From the NCBI RefSeq assembly GCF_008632955.1, contig NZ_CP043959.1, positions 4,402,001 through 4,466,000 on the forward strand: a stretch of DNA of 64,000 bases, given 5' to 3'. Made by a program: the position numbers and the translations under genes. Shown one piece after another: positions 1 to 8,450 of the stretch (positions are counted from its first letter, which is position 1; each line of letters opens with the position of its first letter). The notes beneath the pieces were generated by a model. That model saw only the letters and a program-made list of their open reading frames with translations, was not told the DNA's origin and did no database searches. Source of the DNA: Streptomyces tendae (GTDB lineage Bacteria > Actinomycetota > Actinomycetes > Streptomycetales > Streptomycetaceae).

Positions 1-49
1 AGTGACTCGCGCATGTCAGGCAGCAGGTGTAACAGCAACCCCCGGTGCC

Positions 50-394
50 CTATTCCGCGACCCGCGCCGGCGTCGTCCGGCGCGTCCCCGTCACCTTCGA
101 GGCGGGCAGACGGCCGGCCCGGGACGTGCCCTCCAGGGTGTCGCCTTCGATCTGGACCGCGAAGGCCAGGTTCAGCCGGAGGGGCTTGGTGACGGACTGC
201 TTCCAGGTGACCTGGGCGCCGTCGACGGCGATGTCCCGGAGCGGTACGTCCTCGCCGGCCCCGGACGCGACGCCGACCAGGGTGTCGTCCTCCCTCCCGA
301 ACGCGACGGCGGCCCTGATGCGGCCGACGGGGGTGGCGATGGTCAGGTCCCAGACACCTTCGATCGTGGCGGTGCGGGCGGGGTCGGCGGTCAT
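50..394 (-). CDS. conserved hypothetical protein
   Basis: A 114-residue protein with no signal peptide or membrane segment. It reads as a small beta-rich fold: repeated short strands with central phrases such as PLRLNL and GRLPASKVTG, which I associate with an unnamed family of small actinobacterial proteins. No catalytic motif is visible. The ATG at 394 has an AGGAG ribosome site about 9 nt upstream. It lies 55 bp downstream of the DJ-1/PfpI gene in the same direction, so the two are probably co-transcribed. Function unknown. Confidence 0.75.
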   Translation of the reverse strand: MTADPARTATIEGVWDLTIATPVGRIRAAVAFGREDDTLVGVASGAGEDVPLRDIAVDGAQVTWKQSVTKPLRLNLAFAVQIEGDTLEGTSRAGRLPASKVTGTRRTTPARVAE

Positions 395-449
395 GTGCGA
401 GGTGCTCCTGACAGGCGGGCGGGCGGGATGACGGGTGAGGCGGGATACG

Positions 450-1139
450 TCACAGCGCGGCCGGGGCGGGGCCCGTGGCGCGCCAGACGGTGCCGCGGCG
501 CTCGTGGGCGAAGAGCGTCTCGACGGCGTGGGCGATGCGCGGGCCCAGTTCCCGTTCGAGCAGGTAGAGGCCCAGGTCGAGGCCCGAGGTGACGCCGGCG
601 CCGCTGACCAGGTCGCCGTCGTCGACGACGCGGGCGCGCACCGCGTGGACGCCGGTCGCGTCGAGCATGTCGATGCCGAGGTGGTGGGTGGTGGCGTGGC
701 GGCCCTCCAGCAAGCCGGCCATGGCCGGGACGAGCGAGCCGCCGCACACCGTGGCGACGGTCACGGTCGGGTCGTCCAGCGCCTCCTTGAGCAACGCGGG
801 CAGGCTGGTGGTGAGGGCGCGGCCCAGCAGGACGGGGACGAACTCGTCCTGCCGCCACTCCCCCTCCCCCGCCTCGACGTCGGGCACCTCGCCGGGCTCA
901 CCGACCCGGCCCGAGGCGCCCGGGACCACGATCAGGTCGGCGGTGCGGGGATCGAGCGTGCCGGTGGCCCGCAGGGTGAGGGTGCCGGTGCCGCTGACCA
1001 CCTCGCGCGGGCCCTCCGCGGTGACCAGCTCGACCGTGAGCGCGCCGTCGGACGCGGTGCCGCCCGCGTACAGGACCTCGTAGGGTGCGACGACGTCGAG
1101 CGGGTCGAAGCCGTCGAACAGGACGATCTGCGCGTGCAT
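450..1139 (-). CDS. DJ-1/PfpI family protein (class I glutamine amidotransferase-like)
   Basis: 229 residues with the DJ-1/PfpI fold: an N-terminal IVLFDGFDPLDVV strand-turn, then the nucleophile-elbow region around residues 118-124 (VATVCGGS, with the expected Cys), and a later ATTHHLGIDML segment typical of isonitrile-hydratase and GlxA-like members. It lacks the C-terminal AraC domain seen in the gene at 16545. The ATG at 1139 follows an AAGGAAG site at 7 nt spacing. It heads a two-gene unit with the small gene downstream. The family includes isonitrile hydratases, glyoxalase III-like enzymes and chaperones; the substrate here cannot be told from sequence. Confidence 0.85.
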   Translation of the reverse strand: MHAQIVLFDGFDPLDVVAPYEVLYAGGTASDGALTVELVTAEGPREVVSGTGTLTLRATGTLDPRTADLIVVPGASGRVGEPGEVPDVEAGEGEWRQDEFVPVLLGRALTTSLPALLKEALDDPTVTVATVCGGSLVPAMAGLLEGRHATTHHLGIDMLDATGVHAVRARVVDDGDLVSGAGVTSGLDLGLYLLERELGPRIAHAVETLFAHERRGTVWRATGPAPAAL

Positions 1140-1388
1140 ACGGTGTCTTCCTTCGGTGGGGATGTCCGTACTCGGCGGACGTCACCGAAGCTAACGAGCC
1201 GTCGGGCGGGCTCCCATGGGGGCGCGTGCCAGTCTCCGACGGGTTCCCGCCAACGCCGACGCCACCGGCTGCTCCCCTCACCGCCGTGCGTGCGCACGGC
1301 CGCTCGCTGTGCCTGACGGGCCGCGGGGTCGTGGCCGCGAGCCGTACATCACCACCGCGGTCGCCGGCGTCGGCGAAGACTCGTCCTC

Positions 1389-1912
1389 ATGAGCGACATG
1401 AACGCGTTCCGGGACGCGGCGAGCGCGTGGCGGCGGGCGGGCCCGGTGACCCGGCGCGCGAGCCGGCCGCGCGGCTGTCCGTCCGTACCGTCGTCCTGGT
1501 GGAGGAGCTTGGTGCCGCCGCCGCGGTCGGCGCGCCGGCCGCGCGTCACAGCCGGGACCTGGCGGCGGAGGGTGTCCGTGTGCTGCCGACGGGCGGCGCG
1601 ACGAACGTCGGCCGGTTCTCCGCACTGCTGGGCCCGCGCGGCCCGGGCCTGCGCCTGAGGGGCTCTGCGACGAGCGCGAACTCGGCCACTGCACGCCGGG
1701 GGGCGGCGCCGGAAGCCACGGCGTCTTCGTCTGCGCGGCGGACCTGGAGGACGAGCTGATCGGCGTCCTCGGCGCGGAGCGGGTGAGCGAGCCCGTGCGG
1801 GAGCAGGGCGAGTTGCGCGCCCCGAGGACCTTCCCGCGGCAGCCCGCCCAGCGTGGCCCGCCGCCCCGGCAGCAGCCCCGCCCCCTCCTACAAGCTGCTC
1901 GCCGGGCTCTGA
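1389..1912 (+). pseudogene. decayed TOPRIM-domain ATP-dependent endonuclease-like gene
   Basis: Three reading frames together spell one recognisable protein. Frame 1 gives the start (MSDMNAFRDAASAW). A +1 shift near 1437 gives RTVVLVEELGAAAAVGA and RDLAAEGVRVLPTGGATNVG, a TOPRIM-type core with a Gly-Gly-Ala-Thr-Asn motif. A further shift near 1660 gives VFVCAADLEDELIGVLG and a C-terminus ending at the TGA at 1910-1912. TOPRIM proteins normally read VLVEGxSD at the metal site; here the motif is VLVEELG, so catalysis would be lost even if frames were repaired. It ends just before a strong hairpin. Confidence 0.75.
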
Positions 1913-1932
1913 CGGGCGGAGGAGGACATCGA

Positions 1933-1963
1933 TGAGGGGCGGGCGCATGGCGCCCGCCCCTCA
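1933..1963. terminator. bidirectional hairpin terminator
   Basis: A perfect 14-bp stem (left arm TGAGGGGCGGGCGC, 1933-1946) with a 3-nt ATG loop sits between the converging TOPRIM pseudogene and the MFS transporter. It has no T-tract, as is usual for Streptomyces terminators. Confidence 0.8.
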
Positions 1964-1983
1964 CGTGTGTGCCGGTGCGGCCG

Positions 1984-3534
1984 TCAGAACCTCGGTGTCG
2001 GCGCCTGCGCCTCCACGATCTCCGCGGCCTCCGCCTCGCTCTGCACCGACGGGGGCGACCCCTCCAGCGGCTGCCGGGCCGTCTCCTTCATGCAGGCCAC
2101 CGCGATCACACCGACCAGGGCGGCCGCCATCGCGTAGTACGCGGGCATCATGTCGGAGCCGGTCACGCCGATCAGCGCGGTGATGACCAGCGGGGTGGTG
2201 CCGCCGAACAGCGACGCCGACAGGTTGTAGCCGACCGACAGGGAGCCGTAGCGCACGGACGTCGGGAACATGGCGGGCAGCGCGGCCGACATGGTGCCGA
2301 GCAGACAGACCAGGGACAGGCCGAGCATCAGCATGCCGGCCGACACCGCGAGCAGACTGCCCTGCCGCACCAGCAGGAACGCCGGCGCGGACAGCACGAG
2401 GAAGCCCAGCATGCCGGTCATCAGCAGCGGCTTGCGCCCGTAGCGGTCGTTGAGCCGGCCGACCTGGTTGATGATCAGCATCAGCACCACCATGGTGCCG
2501 ACCAGGATCAGCAGCCCGTGCGACTCCTTGTAGTGCAGCTCGTCGGACAGGTACGTCGGCATGTACGACAGCAGCATGTAGTCGGTGATGTTGTACGCGC
2601 CGACGAGGGCGATGCACAGCACCAGGGGCCGCCAGTGCCGCTGGAAGATCTTGGCGAGGTCGCCGCGGGCCGTGGTCTCGACCTGGTTCGCCGCCTCGGA
2701 GGCGCGGACGTTGCTCTCCCCCAGCTTGAGGTAGGCGGGGGTGTCGTCCAGCTTCAGCCGCAGGTAGATGCCGACGACACCCAGCGGTCCGGCGACCAGG
2801 AACGGGATGCGCCAGCCCCACGCGTCCATGGTGTCGGAACCGAGCCAGGCGGTGAGCGCCACGACGAGGGTGGCCGCGCCGGTGTAGCCCGCCAGCGTGC
2901 CCAGTTCGAGGAAGCTGCCGAAGTAGCCGCGCCGCCGGTCCGGGGCGTACTCCGCGATGAAGGTGGAGGCGCCGCCGTACTCGCCGCCGGTGGAGAAGCC
3001 CTGGAGCAGCCGGAAGAGGATCAGCAGCAGCGGTGCCCAGAAGCCGACCGCCGCGTACGTCGGGAGCATGCCGATCGCCGCGGTGCCGATCGCCATGAGG
3101 ATCATCGTCAGCGCGAGGACCTTCTTGCGGCCGACCTTGTCCCCCATCGGCCCGAAGACCATGCCGCCGAGCGGCCGCACCAGGAAGGCGACGGCGAAGG
3201 TGGCGAAGGACGACAGCAGCTGCGCCGTCTCGCTCCCGGAGGGGAAGAAGACCCGGCCGATGGTGCCGGCCAGGTAGGCGTAGATGCCGAAGTCGAACCA
3301 TTCCATGGCGTTGCCGAGCGAGGCGGCCTTGACCGCGCGCTTGACCGCACGTTCGTCCGTCACTGTGATGTCCGACCGGCGCAGCGGCGGATTCTGCCGG
3401 CGGCGGACGGCGCGGAACAGGGTCGGATGGCGCCTGGCCGCCTCTGCGGACGGCGTCAGGCCGTTGTCGGTGGAGGACGTGACTACGTTCCTTTCCAGGA
3501 CAAAACGTTGCTTTGGGAACTTATCAGCGTTCAT
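1984..3534 (-). CDS. MFS transporter, metabolite:H+ symporter (proline/betaine ProP-like)
   Basis: About 516 residues from the ATG at 3534. Features of the MHS subfamily are clear: the ALGNAMEWFDFGIYAYLA-like first helix (here SLGNAMEWFDFG), the RPLGGMVFGPMGDKVGRKK loop between helices 2 and 3, and GFSTGGEYGGAS in helix 4-5. Twelve hydrophobic segments are expected. The C-terminal tail is soluble (ETARQPLEGSPPSV). Likely a proton-coupled importer of a compatible solute or organic acid. A GTG at 3606 with an upstream AAGG gives a 24-residue extension; which start is used is unclear, since the conserved part begins only near RHPTLFRAVRRRQNPPL. Confidence 0.85.
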   Translation of the reverse strand: MNADKFPKQRFVLERNVVTSSTDNGLTPSAEAARRHPTLFRAVRRRQNPPLRRSDITVTDERAVKRAVKAASLGNAMEWFDFGIYAYLAGTIGRVFFPSGSETAQLLSSFATFAVAFLVRPLGGMVFGPMGDKVGRKKVLALTMILMAIGTAAIGMLPTYAAVGFWAPLLLILFRLLQGFSTGGEYGGASTFIAEYAPDRRRGYFGSFLELGTLAGYTGAATLVVALTAWLGSDTMDAWGWRIPFLVAGPLGVVGIYLRLKLDDTPAYLKLGESNVRASEAANQVETTARGDLAKIFQRHWRPLVLCIALVGAYNITDYMLLSYMPTYLSDELHYKESHGLLILVGTMVVLMLIINQVGRLNDRYGRKPLLMTGMLGFLVLSAPAFLLVRQGSLLAVSAGMLMLGLSLVCLLGTMSAALPAMFPTSVRYGSLSVGYNLSASLFGGTTPLVITALIGVTGSDMMPAYYAMAAALVGVIAVACMKETARQPLEGSPPSVQSEAEAAEIVEAQAPTPRF

Positions 3535-3752
3535 GGCCGAACGCCGTGGGCGGGCGCCCGTCGGGGTGGTCGCCGCCCCGGTCGGGGGCGCCGCCTGCGG
3601 GGCCACGGGCCCGCCTTCCCTGCGCCGTCACCTGTATGCCTCCGCTGCGCTGGTCACCCGGGCGGAGCGGTGGTGCGGTGGGAGGCCGGGGGGAAAGCGT
3701 GCCCGGTGCCCCTCCGGCGCCGGGCGTCCGTCCCGTTCCTCAGGAGGCACAC

Positions 3753-4616
3753 GTGACCATCCCTCGCCCGCTCGCCCGGCCGGCCCGCGTCCTGGCCGCC
3801 GCCCTGGCAGTCGGCACGCTGTTCGCGACGGCGGCCTGTTCCGGGTCGGACAGCAGCGCGTCGTCCGAGGCGGACACCTCGTCCACGATCGCCGAGCGGG
3901 GCCTCGCCGCGCAGACCACCTCGCCCCCGGCCTCGTCGTCGCCCGCCACCTCCTCGCCCGCGTCGGACCTCAGCGAGGCCGGCGCCCGGAACGCGCTGAT
4001 CACCCCGGCGGACATCGAGGACGACTGGACACAGGTGCGCAACCCGCAGGAGTGGCGGGACTCACTGCTGCTGGGCAGCGTCGACGTGGCCGCGTTCGTC
4101 GACGGCAAGGGTGACACGCCCGACTGCCAGCGCCTGGTCGACGCGCTGTTCGACGAGACCCTGCTGGGCCGTCCTTCCGGCGCCTCGGCGCTCACCGGGT
4201 TCGAGCAGGGCGACTCCCGGCTGCTGTACCAGGTTGCCGCGTACGACAGGGCCGACCTGGACGACTCCATGCAGTGGCTGAGCTCGCTCCCCGACACCTG
4301 TGACCAGTTCACGCTGACCGGCGGCGACGCCGGCGAGCGGACCGTCCAGGTCATCGAGACGTCCATGCCCAAGGTCGGCGACAAGCGGCAGGGACTGACG
4401 GTGACCGTGAAGGGCGAGAGCGGGGGCAACCCCGTCACGCTGAGCCTGGACGTCGCCGCCGTGCAGATCGGCGCGGACGCGATCACGGTCACCAACGGCG
4501 GTCTCGACGGCGCCGACCACGACACCACCTCGGCCGCCGTGGAGCAGGGCACCGAGCGGCTCCAGGAGGTCCTCGCGGGCCGCACCCCGTCGCCCACGCC
4601 CAGCGGCATCAACTGA
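3753..4616 (+). CDS. putative secreted lipoprotein
   Basis: 287 residues from a GTG at 3753 preceded by AGGAGG at 3742-3747. The N-terminus is a lipoprotein signal: RPLARPAR, a hydrophobic core, then ATAAC with the lipidation Cys near residue 29. A Ser/Thr-rich linker (to about residue 70) leads to a globular domain with two further Cys residues (DCQRLV, DTCDQF) that could form a disulphide. The architecture recalls sensor-type lipoproteins related to the extracellular PknH domain, but I cannot assign a family. It lies 12 bp upstream of the methyltransferase gene. Confidence 0.8.
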   Translation: MTIPRPLARPARVLAAALAVGTLFATAACSGSDSSASSEADTSSTIAERGLAAQTTSPPASSSPATSSPASDLSEAGARNALITPADIEDDWTQVRNPQEWRDSLLLGSVDVAAFVDGKGDTPDCQRLVDALFDETLLGRPSGASALTGFEQGDSRLLYQVAAYDRADLDDSMQWLSSLPDTCDQFTLTGGDAGERTVQVIETSMPKVGDKRQGLTVTVKGESGGNPVTLSLDVAAVQIGADAITVTNGGLDGADHDTTSAAVEQGTERLQEVLAGRTPSPTPSGIN

Positions 4617-4628
4617 CCGGGGCGTCCG

Positions 4629-5444
4629 GTGACGGATCCGGCGGGTTCCCCGGGCGGCGGGGCCGCGGGCCGGTACGGGCGCGAGGTGTTCACGCCGGAG
4701 GACCCGCGGGAGCCGGAGCGCATCGACGACGCCGCGCTGGTGTACGACCCGGTCACCACGCGCCTGCTGAGGGAGCTGGGCGCGGGGCCGGGCCTGCGGT
4801 GTCTGGAGGTGGGGGCGGGCACGGGGACCGTCGCGCGGTGGCTGCTGGAGGGGGCCGGCGTCACCGAGGTGGTCGCCCTCGACCAAGACACCCGTGCCCT
4901 GGCCGCGCTCGGCCTGCCGGGGCTGCGGGTGCTCACGGCGGACGTCACCGACGAGGACCTGGACCCGGGCACCTTCGACCTGGTCCACGCGCGGTTCGTA
5001 CTGATGCACCTGCCGGGGCGGCGCCGGCTCGTCTCCCGGCTGGCCGGCCTGCTCAACCCGGGCGGGGTGCTGGTGATCGGTGACGCGGTGGAGCTGCCGG
5101 ACACCCGCGACCGGTCCTCCGCCTACCGGCGCACCATGGACGCCATGTGGGCGGCGCTGCGCACGACGATCGGCACCGACCTCACGGAGGTGCCGGCGTA
5201 TCCCCGTTATCTGCGCGAGGAAGGGCTGCGCGAGGTCGGCGCGGAGGTGTTCTGTCCGCCGCTGGTCCCGGGCGGCCCGGCGGCCCGGTTCTGGTCCGGG
5301 ACCTGGCGCCGGATCCGGCCGGAGCTGGAGACGTCCGGCCTGGTCGACGCCCGGGTGGTGGAGCGGGCGCTGGCGTACCTGGAGTCGCCGGACCTGGCCG
5401 AGCTGGGCCCGGGGATGGCCACGGTCTGGGGGCGCCGCCCGTGA
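4629..5444 (+). CDS. class I SAM-dependent methyltransferase
   Basis: 271 residues. The SAM-binding motif I is CLEVGAGTGTVARWL (about residues 58-72); motif II is VVALDQDTRAL with the acidic residue that holds the ribose; a later DLVHARFVLMHLP and LLNPGGVLVIGD complete the Rossmann core. No membrane segment. The substrate is not predictable. The GTG start at 4629 has only a weak ribosome site, so coupling to the lipoprotein gene just upstream is plausible. Its stop abuts, with no spacer, the stop of the convergent P1 peptidase gene, the two stops forming TGATCA. Confidence 0.85.
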   Translation: MTDPAGSPGGGAAGRYGREVFTPEDPREPERIDDAALVYDPVTTRLLRELGAGPGLRCLEVGAGTGTVARWLLEGAGVTEVVALDQDTRALAALGLPGLRVLTADVTDEDLDPGTFDLVHARFVLMHLPGRRRLVSRLAGLLNPGGVLVIGDAVELPDTRDRSSAYRRTMDAMWAALRTTIGTDLTEVPAYPRYLREEGLREVGAEVFCPPLVPGGPAARFWSGTWRRIRPELETSGLVDARVVERALAYLESPDLAELGPGMATVWGRRP

Positions 5445-6515
5445 TCAGTGGGCGTCGGCGTCGGGCGCGCCGGCGAGGGCGGTGAGCAGGCGGTCGGCGG
5501 GGAGGGCGGGCACGATGCGGCCGCCGTGGCCGGTGGTGGTCGTGGCGGCGAGCAGGGAGTTGAGCACGGCCTCCTCGACGGCGTCGAGGACCGCTTCGAA
5601 CAGCGGACTCAGGCCGTCGTCGGCGACCGGGGGCGCCGCGCCGGGGCGGGTGGCGAAGGCGATCGCGTAGTCGCCGCTGCCGTGGCTGTAGGCGGCGCCC
5701 GTCCGGGCGAGGGCGAACACCGCGCGCCGCGCGACACGGGTGAGCTGCCGGGCGTCGAGCGGGGCGTCCGTCGCCACGACGATCATGCAGGAGCCGGTCT
5801 CCGCGGACGGGCCGGTGTCCTGGAGCCCCAGGGAACGGGGCGAGACGGTACGGCCGTGCACGCGCAGGGTGCCGCCGAAGTTCGCCTGCACGAGCGCGCC
5901 CACCGTGACCCGGCGGCCGGCCAGCTCGGGTGTGCGTGAGGAGGTGCCGATGCCGGCCTTGAACCCGAGGGCGACGGTGCCGGTGCCCGCGCCGACGCAG
6001 CCCTCGGCCACCGGACCCGCCGACGCCCCGGCGAGGGCTGCCCGGACGTGCTCCTCGCGGACGGGCCGGGAGCGGATGTCGGACAGGTGGCCGTCGTTGC
6101 ACTCCCCCACGACGGGATTGAGGCTCCGTACCTCGGCGCAGCCGGGCTGTTCGAGCATCCAGCCGACGAGGGCGTCGGCGACCCGGAACGCGGACAGCGT
6201 GGAGGTGAGCAGCACGGGAGTCTCCAGCGTGCCGAGTTCGGCGAGCTGGGTCGTCCCGATGAGTTTGCCGTACCCGTTCCCGGTGAAGACGCCCGCCGGC
6301 AGGGGCGCCCCGGGACCCACCCCGTCGGGTACGACGGCGGTGACACCGCTGTGCACGTCGGGAGGGTTCCGCACCGTGGTGTGCCCGACCCGGACCCCGG
6401 GCACGTCGGTGATCGCGCCGAACGGCCCGGGCGGAACGCCCCCGACGACGATGCCGAGGTCACGGGCACGGGGGCGGCCGCCGGGAGGTGACGAGGGCCG
6501 GGACACGGGTTCCAT
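5445..6515 (-). CDS. P1 family peptidase (DmpA/NylC-like self-processing hydrolase)
   Basis: 356 residues matching the S58/P1 family: an N-terminal ITDVPGVRVGHTT, GVTAVVPDG, the FTGNGYGKLIGTTQL segment, NPVVGECNDG, GCVGAGTGTVALGFKAGIG and HGSGDYAIAF. In DmpA the chain self-cleaves before the Ser of the GSGD-type motif, which becomes the N-terminal nucleophile; that Ser is present here. Members act as aminopeptidases or amidases. No signal peptide. The ATG at 6515 has no ribosome site, but a TAGCGT box lies 7 nt upstream, indicating a leaderless mRNA. Confidence 0.88.
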   Translation of the reverse strand: MEPVSRPSSPPGGRPRARDLGIVVGGVPPGPFGAITDVPGVRVGHTTVRNPPDVHSGVTAVVPDGVGPGAPLPAGVFTGNGYGKLIGTTQLAELGTLETPVLLTSTLSAFRVADALVGWMLEQPGCAEVRSLNPVVGECNDGHLSDIRSRPVREEHVRAALAGASAGPVAEGCVGAGTGTVALGFKAGIGTSSRTPELAGRRVTVGALVQANFGGTLRVHGRTVSPRSLGLQDTGPSAETGSCMIVVATDAPLDARQLTRVARRAVFALARTGAAYSHGSGDYAIAFATRPGAAPPVADDGLSPLFEAVLDAVEEAVLNSLLAATTTTGHGGRIVPALPADRLLTALAGAPDADAH

Positions 6516-6522
6516 GCGCCGG

Positions 6523-6528
6523 ACGCTA
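6523..6528 (-). promoter_or_regulatory. -10 box of a leaderless promoter
   Basis: TAGCGT on the minus strand followed by 7 nt and the ATG of the P1 peptidase gene. The fit to TANNNT and the spacing predict transcription starting at the start codon. Confidence 0.45.
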
Positions 6529-6565
6529 CACAGCCCTGTCGCGCCGGGGCGCACCGGCGTTCGGG

Positions 6566-7459
6566 TCAGCGTGCCGTTTCCGTGTCGGCCGGTGCGGGGT
6601 TCTCGGTGGTCAGGGCGCGGGCCATGGGGAGGCGGGACAGGGCCAGTACGCCGGCCGCGATCAGGGCGGCGCCGAGGATCTGCGGCACCAGCCACCAGCC
6701 GGTGCGGACGGACTCGGCGAAGACGGTGATGCCGAGCGCGAGGCTCACGCCGGCGTCGCCGAGGGTGAGGGCCGGCTGTGAGGCGACGAGGGGGCCGGAC
6801 TGCATCGCGTTCTCGAGGAGGAACAGCGCGCACACACCGAACAGGGCGAACCCGTACGTCTGCCAGGCGGTGAAGAAAGCGCTCGCGCCCCCTTCGTCGA
6901 GGGTGTGCACCGAGGCCTTCATCAGCGCGGCCGTCATGGCGTATCCGATCGCGGCGGCCAGCCCGAAGCAGGCGGCGCGACCGCGGCCCTCGGGGCGGCG
7001 AAGCGCGGCGAGCACGAGCGCGGCCATGGCGGCGGCGCTCACAGCCAGGGCGGGAACCCAGTGGGTCATCGGCACCTGGGTGCGGTTTCCCTCGGGCGAG
7101 GCCGCGAACAGCAGGACCGCGAGGCCCGCCACGACCGTGCAGACGGCCGCCCAGCCGGTCCGGGACAGGCTTCCGCGCAGCACCACGGTGGCGATGACGA
7201 GAGCGAGCGGCAGTTCCAGGACGAAGAGAGGCTGGACGACCGTGATCGGTCCGGTGCCGAGTGCGACGGCCTGGCAGACGCCGGCGATGACGACGGCGGC
7301 GATGCCGAGAAGCCACACGGGGCGGCGCAACAGGTCGAGGATCAGTCCGACCCGGAGCGTGTCGGACCGTGGCACGGTCAGCGCGGCCTTCCGCTGGAGC
7401 ACGGTCGCGAAGGCGTTGCTGAGCGCGGCGCCCAGTGCGAACAGGACCGGCACCAACAT
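6566..7459 (-). CDS. DMT-superfamily membrane transporter
   Basis: 297 residues from the ATG at 7459 (GGAGGG at 6 nt spacing; an upstream in-frame ATG at 7495 lacks this). About nine to ten hydrophobic helices arranged as two EamA-like halves, beginning with LVPVLFALGAALSNAFATVLQRKAA, a signature common to Streptomyces DMT proteins, and followed by GTGPITVVQPLFVLELPLAL. Charged C-terminal tail. Likely an exporter or metabolite transporter in the cytoplasmic membrane; substrate unknown. Not obviously in an operon with its neighbours. Confidence 0.82.
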   Translation of the reverse strand: MLVPVLFALGAALSNAFATVLQRKAALTVPRSDTLRVGLILDLLRRPVWLLGIAAVVIAGVCQAVALGTGPITVVQPLFVLELPLALVIATVVLRGSLSRTGWAAVCTVVAGLAVLLFAASPEGNRTQVPMTHWVPALAVSAAAMAALVLAALRRPEGRGRAACFGLAAAIGYAMTAALMKASVHTLDEGGASAFFTAWQTYGFALFGVCALFLLENAMQSGPLVASQPALTLGDAGVSLALGITVFAESVRTGWWLVPQILGAALIAAGVLALSRLPMARALTTENPAPADTETAR

Positions 7460-7582
7460 GTCCACCCTCCGCGACGACGAGACGGTCCCTGCCATGGTGA
7501 CCGCCCGGCCGACGGCACGCGAACGCGGACGTGGCGTGGAGGGGCCGTGCGCCCCGGGTGAGGGGCGCCCGTTCCGGTGGTC

Positions 7583-8094
7583 TCAGCCGGCGGGGGCCGG
7601 GCCGCTCCGGCGGAGGTCCGTCCAGCGGGCGTAGGGCTCGCGGGCGTCGGGGACGAACCTCTCGTCACGCACCAGCTCGGCGAGCCGGGGCTCCGTCAGC
7701 CAGTCGTACCAGGCGATCTCCCGGGGGTCGGGGGTGACGGAACCGGTCACCGCGACCTCGTCAGCCCGAGCCGGTACGGGCTGATCACGCCCGCGCACCG
7801 GAACGTGAGAACGAGGGCCGGGCGCGCCCGCACGCCGAGTTCCTCCGCCAGTTCCCGGGCCGCGGCCTCCTCGTAGGTCTCGCCGGGCTCCGCCGCGCCC
7901 CCGAGCATCCAGTTGAGGCCACCCGGGAACCGCGCCCTGTCGTCCGGCCTGCGGTGCGCGAGGACGCGCCCCCGCGTGTCCCGGCAGACGACCGTCGCCA
8001 CGCGGTGCAGCCACCGCCGGCGTATCGCCTCGCTTCTGCTGACGAGGCCGACGGCCCGATCGTCCTCGTCCACCCGTTCGACCATCTCCGCCAT
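7583..8094 (-). pseudogene. NUDIX hydrolase with a single-base frameshift
   Basis: The first part reads MAEMVERVDEDDRAVG, HRVATVVCRDTRGRVLAHRRP and a perfect Nudix box (G-x5-E-x7-REL-x-EELGV at GAAEPGETYEEAAARELAEE). The frame then runs into a stop after SPYRLGLTRSR. In the next frame the expected C-terminus continues as EVAVTGSVTPDPREIAWYDWL to the stop at 7583. Adding one base near 7761 restores LGL-H-EVAVTG, the pattern typical of this family. All catalytic residues lie before the break, so a truncated enzyme is possible. The break could also be a sequencing error. Confidence 0.8.
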
Positions 8095-8168
8095 GGCGCC
8101 ATCGTGCCGGAGGCGTGCGACACCGGGACCGTCACCCGGCCGGCCCCCGGGCAGGTCGACGGCGCCCG

Positions 8169-8387
8169 TCATTCGTAGTGCCAGGCGTCGGGGCCGCCGC
8201 CGCGCCATTCGACATGCGGGGACTGCCGCATGTAGGCGTCGTCGACCTCCTCCATCCCGGCCAGGCGCAGGAACTCCACGACGTCCAGGAGCCCGTAGGC
8301 CATGCCCAGGAAGTGCGGGCCCGCGCGGACACGGCGGCCGCCGTCGTCAGCGGGCGGATAGATCACGATGGGCAGGTCGCTCGCCAT
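8169..8387 (-). CDS. small conserved hypothetical protein
   Basis: 72 residues with an even, non-repetitive composition: MASDLPIVIYPP at the start, GLLDVVEFLRLAGMEEVDD in the middle and VEWRGGGPDAWHYE at the end. I recognise similar short proteins in Streptomyces with the same WRGGGP ending but no known function. No signal peptide or membrane segment. It overlaps no other credible gene and lies between the NUDIX gene and the FAD oxidoreductase on the same strand. Confidence 0.65.
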   Translation of the reverse strand: MASDLPIVIYPPADDGGRRVRAGPHFLGMAYGLLDVVEFLRLAGMEEVDDAYMRQSPHVEWRGGGPDAWHYE

Positions 8388-8450
8388 GGGTCCAGCGTGC
8401 CCGGGGCGTCAGGGGCCCGCATGCGGCACGGCCGGCCGGGCGGGACGCGG

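Noticed and set aside
435..1316. Plus-strand frame of 293 codons opposite the DJ-1/PfpI gene
   Set aside because: Antisense shadow with skewed composition; the minus-strand gene has a ribosome site and clear family motifs.
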